Translations under genes and position numbers: made by a program | Notes under the pieces: model-generated | Told to the model about the DNA's origin: nothing | Seen by the model: only the letters and a program-made list of their open reading frames with translations | The model's database searches: none | Origin: Patagioenas fasciata | Taxonomy: Eukaryota; Chordata; Aves; Columbiformes; Columbidae | DNA length: 64,000 nt | Assembly (NCBI RefSeq): GCF_037038585.1 | Contig: NC_092526.1 | Span: 36,531,501 to 36,595,500, forward strand | Reading direction: 5' to 3' | Part shown: piece by piece, positions 35,646 to 47,672 of the stretch | Numbering within the stretch: the first letter of the stretch is position 1 | Layout: each line of letters starts with the position of its first letter

Positions 35646-38600
35646 CTGAATCAGAAACAAGACATCACTGGAGGAAGGGGAAGCGTTTGCAAGGTATCTC
35701 TTGAGCTACGAAATTCATAGGCTGCTTCACCATCTACAGGAACAAGAGGCTAGAAGTGATTTAAACCAGGGAAAAACTGAAAATAATGCAGCTGGGTATT
35801 CCCTCTCTTGCTGTGTTTGCTTATAACTATATACATCGCTACCGAAATTTGCAATGGGAAGTGAGATCCCCAGGCTAACTTTGCCTGAACTGTTTCCATC
35901 CCTTGCACCACGCTGTGTGAGACTGTTCATTGCTCACAGAAACACGTCACAGGAGTCCTGGAGTGGAAAAAAACATGCTAACCTTGCATGGAATCGGGAG
36001 AGAGAAACAAGAGGGCAAGGGACAAACCAAATACAGGCAGCTCCATATGTGGCATTAAACAGTCACAGCCCCATCTCTGCTTTGCTTCTGGGACAAAACA
36101 ATGGTCTTCAAGCACTGGCAAAAAAGATGGACTTTATTTCAGTTGTTTACTTGGTTTGCAGCAAGTCAAGGTCTCACCTTCATGACTCATGGTGGAGCTC
36201 AAGCAGTCAGATACTGGATAAACCAGGCCCTTAGTAAAGCCCTGCACCAAGTGGCAGACACAGCAGCAGTGGGCTGTTCCTTGAGACCACGTTTACGAGC
36301 CTCCCTGCAGCAGCTCTGAGCAAGGCTGCGAGCACATAGGCTCTACAAATATTACAGCAGTCTCCCTTCCTGGCCATGGGAGATGGGTATGAAAGCTGCA
36401 GGCTTCTGCCTCAGTCCTCGAGGTTCACTGCTGTAGAAATAGGTCCCACAGCTGCCCAAGCCTTACAGAGCCAGCAGCCTCCAGGGTGAGCCCCAGCAGA
36501 ACATGTTCTCCTCCAGGACAGCCCACAAAAGCCCAGCACTGCTACCAGCCTCCAGCTGAGCTCCAAGATGCCTCAACTTGTCCCAGAAGTCCTTTGATGA
36601 TGCCACCAGAGACAGCTGGAGCTCAGCGGGATCCTTCTGCCAGGTGATCACCCAACCTGGAAATCTGCAGGGGAGGAGCAGCTCCTGCATATTACCTCGG
36701 ACAACGAGCGTATCGCAAGGACGAGCCCCAGCGCTGAGTCAGGAGCTCCTGGTCTGGTCACGCCGGAGTGCAGTGCCAGCAGCCGCGGCGCCGAGACAGT
36801 GAGACCAGGAGGCCAGCGGCTCCCAGCACAGCACGGCCACAGCAGCAGGACTACATCAGCACAAGTATTTTTGGTGGTAACACGGAAGCGGCCAGTCCCA
36901 CTTCCAGACCACAGGCACAACGCCACCTGCAATTCTGGGTCTAATCCTGACGCCCACATTCAAGAAAGCAGAACACAAATTCACTGGCCAGCTGCTGGCT
37001 CCTTTAATATCTGTGTCTTGGTCACTCCCCAACTCAGCTGTGTCGAAGAGCAAAGGTTTCTGATGAACTGCAATTTTGCTGTACATGGATGTTTGTGACA
37101 AATCTGGATTGTAAACGCTTCTCCTCACAGCAATCCCTGCCAAGAACACAGCTTTCTGTTCTACATCACTTCTTTTTTTGGTCTGGCTTTATGAAGCTGA
37201 CTACTTCAGTGCTTTCGTAAACAGTATGTACTCAAAATTTTCAGACACCTGATTCTGCCCAAACATCCCAAATTCTTTTCCTATGAAGTCTTGTTCATCT
37301 GAGGAGCCATGCAATATATGTATTTTTAACTGTGCATACTTCTAATGTCTGAAGCATTGCATAGTTTTTTTCCCCTCTCTAGTCTCTCCTGAGATGATTT
37401 ATTGGAATGGTAGAAATCTCCAAGTTTTGCATTTGCACTACTGGGCTGAACTTTAGTTCCCAGGGTCTTGGCATCCAATGTCATAAAAGCAGCCCTGGGA
37501 CAAGAAGAAACAACAAACTCTTGGGAAGATGTAGGAAAACAGAGATGCAATGGTAACAACTTCAGCCATCCAAGTTGGGTTCTCTTTTGGGGCTAAGGGG
37601 AGCAGGCAAAGACTGAAGAACGCACAAAGATTTGCCATCAGATAAAAATCAATGTGTTTCAGTTGACTGCAGCTCTTTTAAAGTCACAATGCCAGAATGC
37701 CAAGTTCCATTAAAAAATGTCCATCTCTGGAAATACTGCTTCATTTGACTCCATCAGCCAATAATAATATCAGTTCCTTTATTGATGTTTATATAGGTTC
37801 TTTCCAGCTCTTTCATTTTTCTCAATAACAAGCTGCATACCTGGTACTAACACTTGCTGACTTTTCCTAAAGAAATCCCATGCTACTTGTGACCCTTAGC
37901 AAAGCATTTGCCAGGGAATGCTGGTATTTGCCAGCTGGCCACAAGTTTAGTGGGGGAGTCAAGAGAGCCAGCAATTTAGGCACTTCTGTATCTGCAAAGC
38001 ACTTCTAATACCTAGTATCTTCTAAGAAAGAGATAATTTGGCCCAAAGTTTTCTATCTTGGTGTTCTCTTCAAAGTAAAACCTCTGCATTTGTATTTCCT
38101 CAGTTTAGTAATTTCAGAGCCAGGAGAGGACGAAAGAGGCTATGGCAGGACCAAAATAACATATATGATCTCAAGAAAGACTGATGCTACAAAGGCATAT
38201 ATATAGATATATATAGATATATATCTGTAGGATGGTAGGATTAAGAGAGTGTAGGGATCCTGCTCCTGGGCTTTTCCGAAGTGAGTTTGGGAGCAGTGCT
38301 CTCACCTAACTGCAACAACATGCCCTTTGTTTCTTCCAGAAGATCTGAGTCCCATGTACTATCTTTTGCTGTGGATTCTGTCACAAAATGCTGCTGAGGA
38401 CATACTCTCCTCCACAGCATCTGGTACCAGTCCTGGGATGAGGGGAAGGCAAGCTCAGCTGTTTCTGCAGTCCCCTCCTTCAAAGGGTTGCAGATGACAA
38501 AGGCGCTTGGAACTTGTTTGTTGGTGATAGGGAGGAGGTTTCCTTCACACTCACAGTGTTAAATTATCAGCTTTTTATGTGAGAGGAGCCAGAGACACCT

Positions 38601-39420
38601 TCACTGTGACTGGTGAAATCACAGGTTGATGGACTTGAGCTCAGGAGCAGAGAGCATATGGTGCAGCAGAAAGCCACATCCCTCAGCCTCAAACACCGTC
38701 TGCCAGCAACTCTGTTGGGCAGGAAGGTGTTAAGGGAAAAGCCTGTCCCAAGAACAGCTCCAGGTGGCAAGAAGAATCCTCTCTTACTGTGCTGAGATAT
38801 TCAATGCAAAAATACAGACACTTCCCACAGGAAACAGAAGCATTTCTCCCACAGGCTGGTTTTGTTTAGCTTGTATTTCACAGCCTCCAGAAAGGCCAGA
38901 CTGTCTGGTAAGAGGTTCACTGACCTGTGGCACGTGGGAAAGAGCAGTAACACAACCAGCAGCATCCAGAGCCCTCCCATACAGAAGGGCAGGAGCGCCC
39001 GCTGCTTGCACCACGGAGCCTTGGGATGAGCTGGTGGCTGTGCAGGGCTCAGCTCCAGGCTGTCCTACCATCCCCAGAGCTATACAGCTCATCAGATCTG
39101 TACCACAGCTTTAAAAGACAGAGGGACATGCTAAGCCTACACAGGCACAGTGTCTCATCTGGATAAATACAGGTTTTATGTAGTCACTTACATTACACGT
39201 GGAGGAAGATCAAAGGAAGGCTTGTGGCAATGACTCAATCTCGGTGCTAAACACTGAGAAACAATTCCTGGGACTTTTAGCCCATGTGCTGGGGAGCAGA
39301 TGGGAAGGTTTCTGAGAAGAATTCAGCCTCCTCTGGCACTGCCCAATACTCCCACCCACCTACAGAGACCCCACGTTCTGTGACGCCCATGGTACCGCCG
39401 TGTTTCGCAGGAGTACTTAC
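35646..39420 (-). other. SLX9: SLX9 intron
   Basis: Intron of about 3.8 kb with donor GTAAGTACTC next to 39421 and acceptor TTTCTGATTCAG next to 35645. The only structured feature noted is a short AT-rich microsatellite at 38197-38225. Confidence 0.85.
38197..38225. repeat. AT-rich microsatellite
   Basis: Three partial copies of a 10-bp ATATAGATAT unit. Confidence 0.85.
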
Positions 39421-39489
39421 TCTGCAACCACCTTTCTTTCCTCAGCTTCATTTTTTCTTTTTTGGAAAGAACAGTTTTTTCTTCTAGAC
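39421..39489 (-). CDS. SLX9: SLX9 internal coding exon (69 nt), most upstream exon found
   Basis: The acceptor is CTTTTTCTCTAG and the donor is CAGA/GTAAGT. Two bases (GT) complete a codon with the missing upstream exon, then LEEKTVLSKKEKMKLRKERW and LQ follow, with one base carried over. The human protein has KTVLPKKEKMKLRREQWLQK here, a near match over the lysine-rich KKEKMKLR block that is likely nucleolar or rRNA-associated. An alternative AG six bases further into the exon is possible but weaker. The N-terminal part (human WAFINTNIFARTKIDPSALV region) should be encoded further right; I did not find it before 64000. Confidence 0.94.
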
Positions 39490-41862
39490 CTAGAGAAAAA
39501 GAGAAACATTGAGATGGAGCCTGGCTCCCGCACTCAGATTCAGTGCTGGACACTTCCCAAAGACAGCAAAGTCTGTAAGATTTTGTTCAGCCCTTGATGA
39601 TTCTGAACTTGCTGGCAGGTTGGGCAGGCTGGGGGATACACCTCAACTTCTGGCCAAATAAATCAAACCCGGCTTGCTCTCAGTTAGGAAATGGGCAAGT
39701 AGATCAGATCATCAGCACCATACGCCCTGATTTCTCAGGGCAGGTAGCTCTTCGAGAACAGCTTTTTGAGAGACCCTGTGTTCTGCACTCCTGCATGAAC
39801 CTGGCCTGGGATCTGGCATTTTCTTCTGAAGACCAGCCACAAGTGATGGGAGGACCTACAGCTTCCAGAACTGGGAGCAAAAAGCAAGTTTTAATCTGAA
39901 AATATGCAAGCTGATAAAGCTAAGAAAAAGGAAAACAGGGGCTGCAGACGTGTGCGAGGGCAGGAGGGAGAATGGTGACCTGACATGGCTATTGGTGTCT
40001 GCCTGCCCAAGTAACAGACTCAATGCCTGCCTGGGGAACGACTGAAAAGGGTCTGAAATACCCAGATCCATGGCAGCCCTACGGAGCAGCCGGTTACTAA
40101 CAGCTTGTAAAAAAGGCTAGCACCTACTATACACCAAATTCAGTATTTGGAAACCAGCTGTTGATCACTGTTATCCAATACCAAGTAAAACAACATCACG
40201 AATATTTTTACAGCAGATCCATTGCAGACGCTATAAAATTTTATCTTATCTCTGGTGTTTAAAACAAAATTGACTTTAGTCAACTTTTCTCCTGAAATGT
40301 GCTGGGAATCCTGCTACTGGAATGCCAATGGAGGAACAAGTTCCCCAAAGACCATTCTTCTCGCCTTAGGTTATGCTTAAGTCTGGAAAAGAAAAAAAAA
40401 ATATCCTTTTTCTCCTCAAAAGAAACAGGAGAACACAATTCAATGCAACTCTAAAAACAACTCACCAAGGACAACTTCTCTGAAGCTGCGAAGCTTTCAG
40501 GATGATTTAAACAAAAGCAGGATCATAATTTAGCAATTTCAATGCCTTAAGATGAGAAGAAGCCTGCTGGGTCCAGGGGGACTTCTCCGTAAAGCCAACA
40601 ACCAACACCACGTTTTGAGTTTCTTAAGGACGCAGAGGACGAAGCTGTAGTTTTAATGCCTCACGTCGCAGAAAAACACGTTACTGCAGTCAATGCACCC
40701 AAGAAGCAAGAAATGAAACCACATCGAGAAGCTACCACTTATTTACAAAGCTCAGGGATGACTAGAAGGGTTTGCATGTGTCTGATGCTTCTCCCCATTT
40801 TTCCATCTCGTGCATAAAACACCAATGCAGGTGCTGGGCCAGCAGGACAGCCCTTGTGGGACAGGCAATAATGCAGACAAACATCTAATCACATTAAGGG
40901 CAAATTTCCTCAATCCGTTTGCCATGGTATCAAATTAGATGCTAAAACAACTAACTGCACGTTCCTGTAACCAACTCCCAGCCATCCACACCTCCGATCA
41001 CTCCACATTTCTGAGGTTTCAGGGGGGAAAATAAAAAGGATGAATCACAGGCGGCCAAATCGCACCCCGCTGATCTCTGATCAGCAGCGGAATATTTAAG
41101 GAAACGCAAAAGCTGTTTTCTTGGCAGGAGCCCAAGCTCGCTGCAGGCCGGGGAGATCACCGCAGGGGTATGGGGAGGGGAGCCCCATCCCTCCTCTGCC
41201 CACCACGAGTTTCTGCCCTTTTCGGCCACCAGCTCCCCAAACACACCTGTTTCACCCTCCCCACCCATCTGGAGGTTGCTTTGCTGCTGGAAGGTGCCCA
41301 GTTGCGTTTGGCAACTTCCAGTTGTGATGCCGAGTGCCAAAGCCGCTGGAAACCCACTGGAGAACAGTGGAGGCAGAATTTAGCCAGTTAATTAACGGCA
41401 CAGATTGTCCCCAAGGTAATATTTTATTTTTATTTAGCTTGCAAGCACCTCTGAGATCAAAGCGAGACCGCAGCTCCAGTTTAATTATTTTTCTCTGAAA
41501 TCAGAAAGGTTCAGGTCCCCCCCTCCGGTCCATTCCACGTGTAATTTAACAACACTTGTCTTTGAAACCTCATGCACAGAAGAAAGGTGAGCAAAACCCA
41601 CTTGCATTAGCTGGGGGTAATTTACATACTGTAAACTTGACAATTATCCCTTTTAGCAAGGATGTGTTTTTTCTTCCCTCTGATCTGCACAGTACAAAAC
41701 ATCTCAAATATAAACAGATCTTTAAAAATCCAAAAGCTTTTTGCCTCCTACATCAAGCATTTGATACCAGTCCTGGCACTTCTCAGGATCCTGCTTTCAC
41801 AGCAGACAAGTAGGTCTTTTTTCAGTAAGGTTTTCTACATTTCAAAAGGGCTGAGGTTTTTT

Positions 41863-41885
41863 GGTAAAGGATTCCTTAGGCTAAA

Positions 41886-41927
<42 letters not shown>

Positions 41928-41968
41928 CACATATACTACTTTTCATAAGGGACTCCTTAGACTAAAGA
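41863..41968. repeat. (ATCT)10 microsatellite flanked by a degenerate direct repeat
   Basis: A pure ATCT run of ten units occupies 41887-41926. It is flanked by two related segments, GGTAAAGGATTCCTTAGGCT (41863-41882) and CATAAGGGACTCCTTAGACT (41944-41963), both followed by AAA-AT/GAT. The tetranucleotide run appears to have grown inside or between the copies of a small duplication. Confidence 0.9.
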
Positions 41969-44900
41969 TAGAAGCCAGACTGGTTAAAGTCGTAAGACTA
42001 CAAGCTTCCCTGAGCCCCAGGATCCCAGTTTTCAAGCTTGACTCCACAACCAAGGGGGTGAAAACACAGGCTTCACAGTTCCAGGAAACCGCATTACTTC
42101 AAGGACTTGGCCATGAGCAGAAATATCAGATACAAGCAGAAATATCAAATAAACCTGTGCCTGTGCAATGTTACATGAACAGAGGAGGGTTCTGCACCCT
42201 CCATGCAATGCTGCAATGAGGCACCAAGTCCCCACTATTAAGAAAGAGCACATAGTATTAAGTATTATTCCCAGACCTCCGATGATACGTAACAGTAAAG
42301 CTGTTGCTGCTCGAAACATAATACTTTGGCAAAACAGGGTAGGTATAAATTGAAGTTAAACAACAACAGATGTGTTAATTTTAGCCTCAGTTGTATAACA
42401 GCAGCAAAACTGAGCATATGCCTACAGCTGTTGGGTGAGTTCACTGGAGAAATTCAAGGACTACATCCAAAAGCATAAGATTGGGTGTGGTTTGGGTTTG
42501 TTTGTTCCTTTCTTTTTTAAAATCACATAGTGTCACTTGCAAATTGCCTGAGACCCTTTTCCACTGAAAGAGCCTGGGAAATGGTAAACCGCAGCCTCCT
42601 GGGGCAAACACAACAGTGACAGATGCCAGTGCAGAACTGATGAAGGTATTCTCCTTCCTCTCAGACAAAAGCTGAGGGACAACATGGGCCAGCCACGATG
42701 TCCTGCGGCAGAGATGCTGCTCCACAGGAGCATCTCCATGTCCTCATCCCACCCAACCAGGTGACAACCATCTCCGCTTCTCCTCCACAAAGCGCTCACG
42801 CAGATATGTGCGGGGAGCCTGGGACATGAGTGGGACTGAGGTTTGGAGGTGGCGAGGACAAGCAGGGGGTTGATATCCAGGCTCTTTGTCCCCCTTGCTC
42901 TTGGAGGAGCCCCTAGAGACAGGTTGGCAGCCTATACATGGTGCACAGAGACCATGGTGGGGGAGTTTTTTTACCCAGAACAAGCCCTGCCATCCTGAGC
43001 AGTGTTGGAAGAAAAGATGACAGCCCCTGCTGGGACAGGACAAGTTTCACCATGGATACAGCATTTACTTTTTATGTTCCAAAACAAGCTACATTATTTT
43101 TGTTCATGCTTAATCACTACATCAGCACGCAGGCTTTTGCCCCCGATGAGGAACGCATCCTCTTTAAAGTGGGATCTGCATTTTGATCCTTCCAGATCCC
43201 CCTGTTATTTAAAGCAGAGCCTACTTCGAAGCCCAGTTTCCCATCCAAGACCCGGAGGAGCTGTGCAACTCGTCCCCGTCCCAAGGTCATGGCTCCATCA
43301 GGCCTGGTAAACATCCCCAGGCTCTGACCAGCTAGAGCAAGGGCACGAAACCTCCCTCTGCAGAAGAGCCAGGACTCATCTCTAGTTAGCCGCATAAGCA
43401 CACAAGTGACATGCCATCTGAAGCGGGGAGCAGATCCCCTCGGGAGGTGACCAAGAAGGCACAATCTGCACGGCAGTCTGAGAAAGGCAACTCCGGAGAT
43501 GAAAATCTGTCCTCCCAAGTGATGTCTTGAGCGCTGCAAGCGTGCTCAGCCCCTGCCACAAGGTAAAACATCTCCTTCTCCTCCACCTGAGGCCTCTCCA
43601 CTCTTCACAAGTCCCAGTCTTCCCACCTGCACCCTCTTAGGAGCCATGCCCAGCACAGACTGACATTGCAGGGCTCAGTCTCAGGCACACAGAGGACAAG
43701 GTGGCGCAATGTGTCACTGTCCTTAAAGCCACTTTTGCAGCTAGAAGGTTATTTTCATAAACAAGGCAGGAAGAGGTGCTAAGGGAACCTACATTTCTGA
43801 ACCGGGCGTGCCACGAGGACTGCAAAACGCCTTGTCTGAGCCAGGAGCTTGACATTGCCAGTTCACGGCACAGCGAGATCGCAGAAACCACTGTAAGCCT
43901 CCCAATGGAGAAGTTACGGCTGCCAGAAGAAGCTCGTCTCATCTGCCAGGTTGCAGGCTCCTCCTTGGGAAGAGTTCTCTTTTGCTCTTGGAAAAAGGTC
44001 AGCTTATTTCAGAAGTTATCCTCCCCATAAAACATGTACAGGGAACAGACATGGTGGGGCCAGAGGGAGAAATACTCCAGCATGATCTCTGCAGCACGCA
44101 GCCTTCTTGGGGGAGAAACATCCACAGCAGTAGCACCGAGGGACAGCAGGACAGCCTTGTGGTCTCTGCTTTATTCTGTTCATGAATTTCCATTACTGCT
44201 TTTCCTCTGTTACCTCCATCCTGCTGTGAACACTCTGGAGGGGAGCAAATTAGGTCAGACCCATCACTAGTCCAGGGCACTGAAATAATTTTTTTTCACA
44301 TACATTTTTCTGGTTTTGGAAATTTTCTCATTAAAAATTTAAAGAAATTGTGTATTTACTATCAGCATGTCCTGCTGAGTCACCGGGTAGGCGGTGAGAC
44401 TGAAAGAAGGAGAATGAAACACAGGATACCAGCCAGACAGTGCCACTGTCTGATACCAGACAGGCCGTGCTGCTCCAACCCTTCCTGGCCAGGAAAGCTT
44501 TATGAGACCCAGCCAGGACCCACAGGAGACAAAGCAACTGCAGGAGTGTTTGCTGGCACTTACGGGAAGAGGACTTGCCTCCAGCAGGCCAAGTCCACCA
44601 AGTACTGAACTCATCTTTCAAAAAGCCTGGCTTTAAATAAACACAAGGGGATGAACAGTAACCATTTGACATCTACTAGAGCTCTTGAAACTCTCCATGC
44701 AGAAAGTACCCTTTTTAAAATATAGTTTTTCTTTAAACTAATTAATCCTCATTACATTGCAGATGCATGGTTTTGCACCTTTGGCTGCCCTTTCCCTGGG
44801 AGTCTTGGATGACTACAGGGAGCAGCAGCCAAACCAACTTCTGTGCTCAGCAGACTTGGAGGTACCTTCCTACTGCTCTTCCACTGAGCACCGACACAGT

Positions 44901-47247
44901 CAATGAGACAGCTCCTCACCTCTTTCTCAAATGCTTCCCTAGTCACAGAAAAATACCATTTGGTAAAAGGTGCAACTGCTGAGGATGTTATTGCACCAGC
45001 ACAGGAGCTCCACATCATTTGCAAGAAAAAGCATCCCTAATTGTGGCTCCTCACCACCCAGGCAGGTCACGTTGCTGCCTGGATTCAACACGTCTTTGCC
45101 AGAAAAGATGTGCTGCTTTTCTTTTTTCTTATTTCCCTCCATGTCTCTTCTGCACCCAGAAAAACAAGAACACAGTTCTCCATACTCCCTGAGCTTGTGA
45201 TACTTCAAAAAACACAGAACAAATGCAGAAAGGCTTGCCCACGGACAGCCACGTCAGGAACTTTGCAAGACCAGCTGTGATTTTGTTAAAGGGTTTTCCA
45301 GCTTCGGCAGGATGAATTTGCCTTCAAAAAAACACATTTCAATCCCACCCTGCCCCTTTTCACAGCCACAGAAAAAAGGTGATGCAGATGCAACAAGTGT
45401 GTGTACATGTCTTTCAACAAAAAAGCAAGAAGTCCTGCAAAAGTATTCCAGAGTTCTTATTTGTCAAGAAACCGCATGTCCAAAAATGTTGACTCTTTCT
45501 TTGCTTCCTCTGGCATGTATTTGCTTTTTGTGCAGCCACATAAGCAGCTCTCAGTACGTGCTGCTGCAGCTTCTAGCCTTGCAAGAGGTTACCCAGACCA
45601 GAGAGAAGCGAGGGGCTAGGTCATCAGTGCATGTTTGACATGCTCCCAGCAGCTCAGTTCAGATTTCTTTCAGGTTTCATGACAAGCCATCTTGCCTTTC
45701 CTGCACACTCTTCTCTGACTACAGCAAATTACGCGGGGAACAGCCGTGGAAGATGAGAATTTGCCATGTCTGCATGGGAGGCAGAATGAATGGCAAAGCC
45801 TTCTTGCAATCCAGCTGATCCAAGCAGTCTGCAGCACAGCCTTGCTTTTCCACACTCAAGACAGGAAACCTGACCCCCTCCAACCTCCTTCTTTGCTACC
45901 ACTAGCAGAGAAACTCCACTAGTCAGCTTCTGAAGGTGACTTCATGGCCCTGGCCACCTCAAATAGGAGAATCAGCCAGGCTTTCTTTGCTTTCATTGCC
46001 TGCAAGAAGCCTAAGAGTCAAGTCTCCAAGAAGTGCGAGATGATGGAGCTGAGGCCAAATGCTGCTCCAGGCAGCACTGGGGGAGCCTGGACCTGCAGTG
46101 CCACCATGCATTTCCCACCCTCACCTAAAGGATCAAGATATTCCTTAAGAAACATGAGCAAGGGCATCTCTGCCAGCCCCCGGGTTGGAAAGCTGGTGAG
46201 CTTGTACACTGGCAGTAAGCATTACCGTAGAGGTAAAGCAGCTTCCTCTGTCGTAATTCAGCTCCAAGGGTGCTCTGCGAAGCCCTCCCGACCTGACTCT
46301 TTGGGGGAAGGCTCCCCCGGGAGCATGGGCAGCCTCACTTCCCAAAGGCATCAGCCTTCCCAAAGTTGCAGCAAACTTTTTGCAAACCAGCAGCATGTAA
46401 CCCCCACTTGGGAGTAAGCCCCTTGTACCTGCTCCCCTGCTCCTGCTGGGAATGAGCCCCAGCCCAACAGGGTTTGCAGTGTTTCTGTTGCACTGCCAAC
46501 TCCTTCCCTTGTCCGTGGAAGCCTAGCAAGCCGCTCTTCCTCCTCCCTTCATCCAGCACTCACACTGTTTCTGGGAAATAGCACATAAGTTTGGGGTAGC
46601 CCAGGCACTCACAGCCTGGGTCAGCCATGGTCCAGACTAGGACTGAAAGCAGCCTCATTACCACCCTCTTCTCATGCCGGCCACAGACACTTCTGACCTA
46701 TTTCTTCCTCAAGTTTTGAACACTTCGACATTTCTTCCAATGCAACAGCAAAATCAAATTCTCCTCCCTTCAGCAAGAGAGCTGGCACTTGCTCTCTGCA
46801 GAGATGGTTTCCAAAAAAACTCCCTAGAGATCTGAAAGTTCAGGCCCTCAGCCCTCACTAGCATGCAGTCCCAAATGCCATGCTTAAAGTCAAAGAAGCC
46901 CAAAATTAAAGAGTCGCATCACTTTCCGGATTGTTTGTTGGGGGCACGTTCTTTGTGCAAGCATGACTGACACTTGTAGTCACATCTTCAATATGAAAAG
47001 ACTACAGAGACAATGCGGTCAGCAATAGGAAGAAGTAGAGAGGAAATCCCTGAGCATTATATCGCACATAAAAAGGCTACGGAAAACATAAGAGAGGCGG
47101 TGTTCCCATTTATAAGCACTGACCTTTGGGAAAGGCTTACAGCAAGGGCAGACCGCGCACTGCCACAAGGTACTTGGAACCTCTCCATCGAGCTGGATGT
47201 GGAGTCAGAGCACTGTTAACAAAGATCCCTGTGCAGTTACTGAGAAC

Positions 47248-47672
47248 ATCAAAGGTGATTAAGGGACTGGAGCATCTTTCACTTGGAGAGAGGCTGAGGA
47301 AGCTGGAAAAGAGGTGGTTCAGGGGAAATTCTGTTCATGTGCACAAATACCTAATGGGAAGGAAGAAGAAGAGGGATCCAGAATATTCCCTGTGGTGCCC
47401 AGCGACAAGAGGCAATGGGCATGCATTAAAACACCTGGTTTTGGTATAATTTTTATGGTTTTTTTGTTGTTGTTGTGGGGTTCTTCTTAACTGTAAAGGT
47501 AGTCAAACTCTGGAACAGGTTGCCTAAAGAGGTTATGGAGTCTCCAGGTCTCCATCCATGGAGATATTCAAAACCTGACAGGACACAGTCCTGGACAACC
47601 CTGCTTGAGCAGGGGCTGAATTAGATCATCTTGAGAGGTTCCTTTCAACCATGACAATTTTGTGATTATGTG
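47248..47672 (+). mobile_element. CR1 LINE 3' region, about 420 bp, diverged
   Basis: Recognisable blocks are AAGGGACTGGAGCATCTTTC, GAGAGGCTGAGGAAGCTGG, ACTCTGGAACAGGTTGCCTA, GAGGTTATGGAGTCTCCAG, GATATTCAAAACCTGACAGG, ACAACCCTGCTTGAGCAGGG and a terminal TTTTGTGATTATGTG tail. The middle has a GTT/T-rich stretch (about 47455-47480) in place of consensus. It is 5' truncated and has no reverse transcriptase catalytic core. Confidence 0.93.

Noticed and set aside
45480..45510. Minus-strand RVNIFGH peptide resembling SLX9 INTNIFAR
   Set aside because: Only four residues match, the frame closes soon after and there is no splice context.
43117..46417. Cluster of 90-157-codon frames on both strands (for example 43117-43539 minus, 45944-46417 plus)
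   Set aside because: They overlap on opposite strands, lack domains and flanking splice sites, and have ordinary intronic composition.
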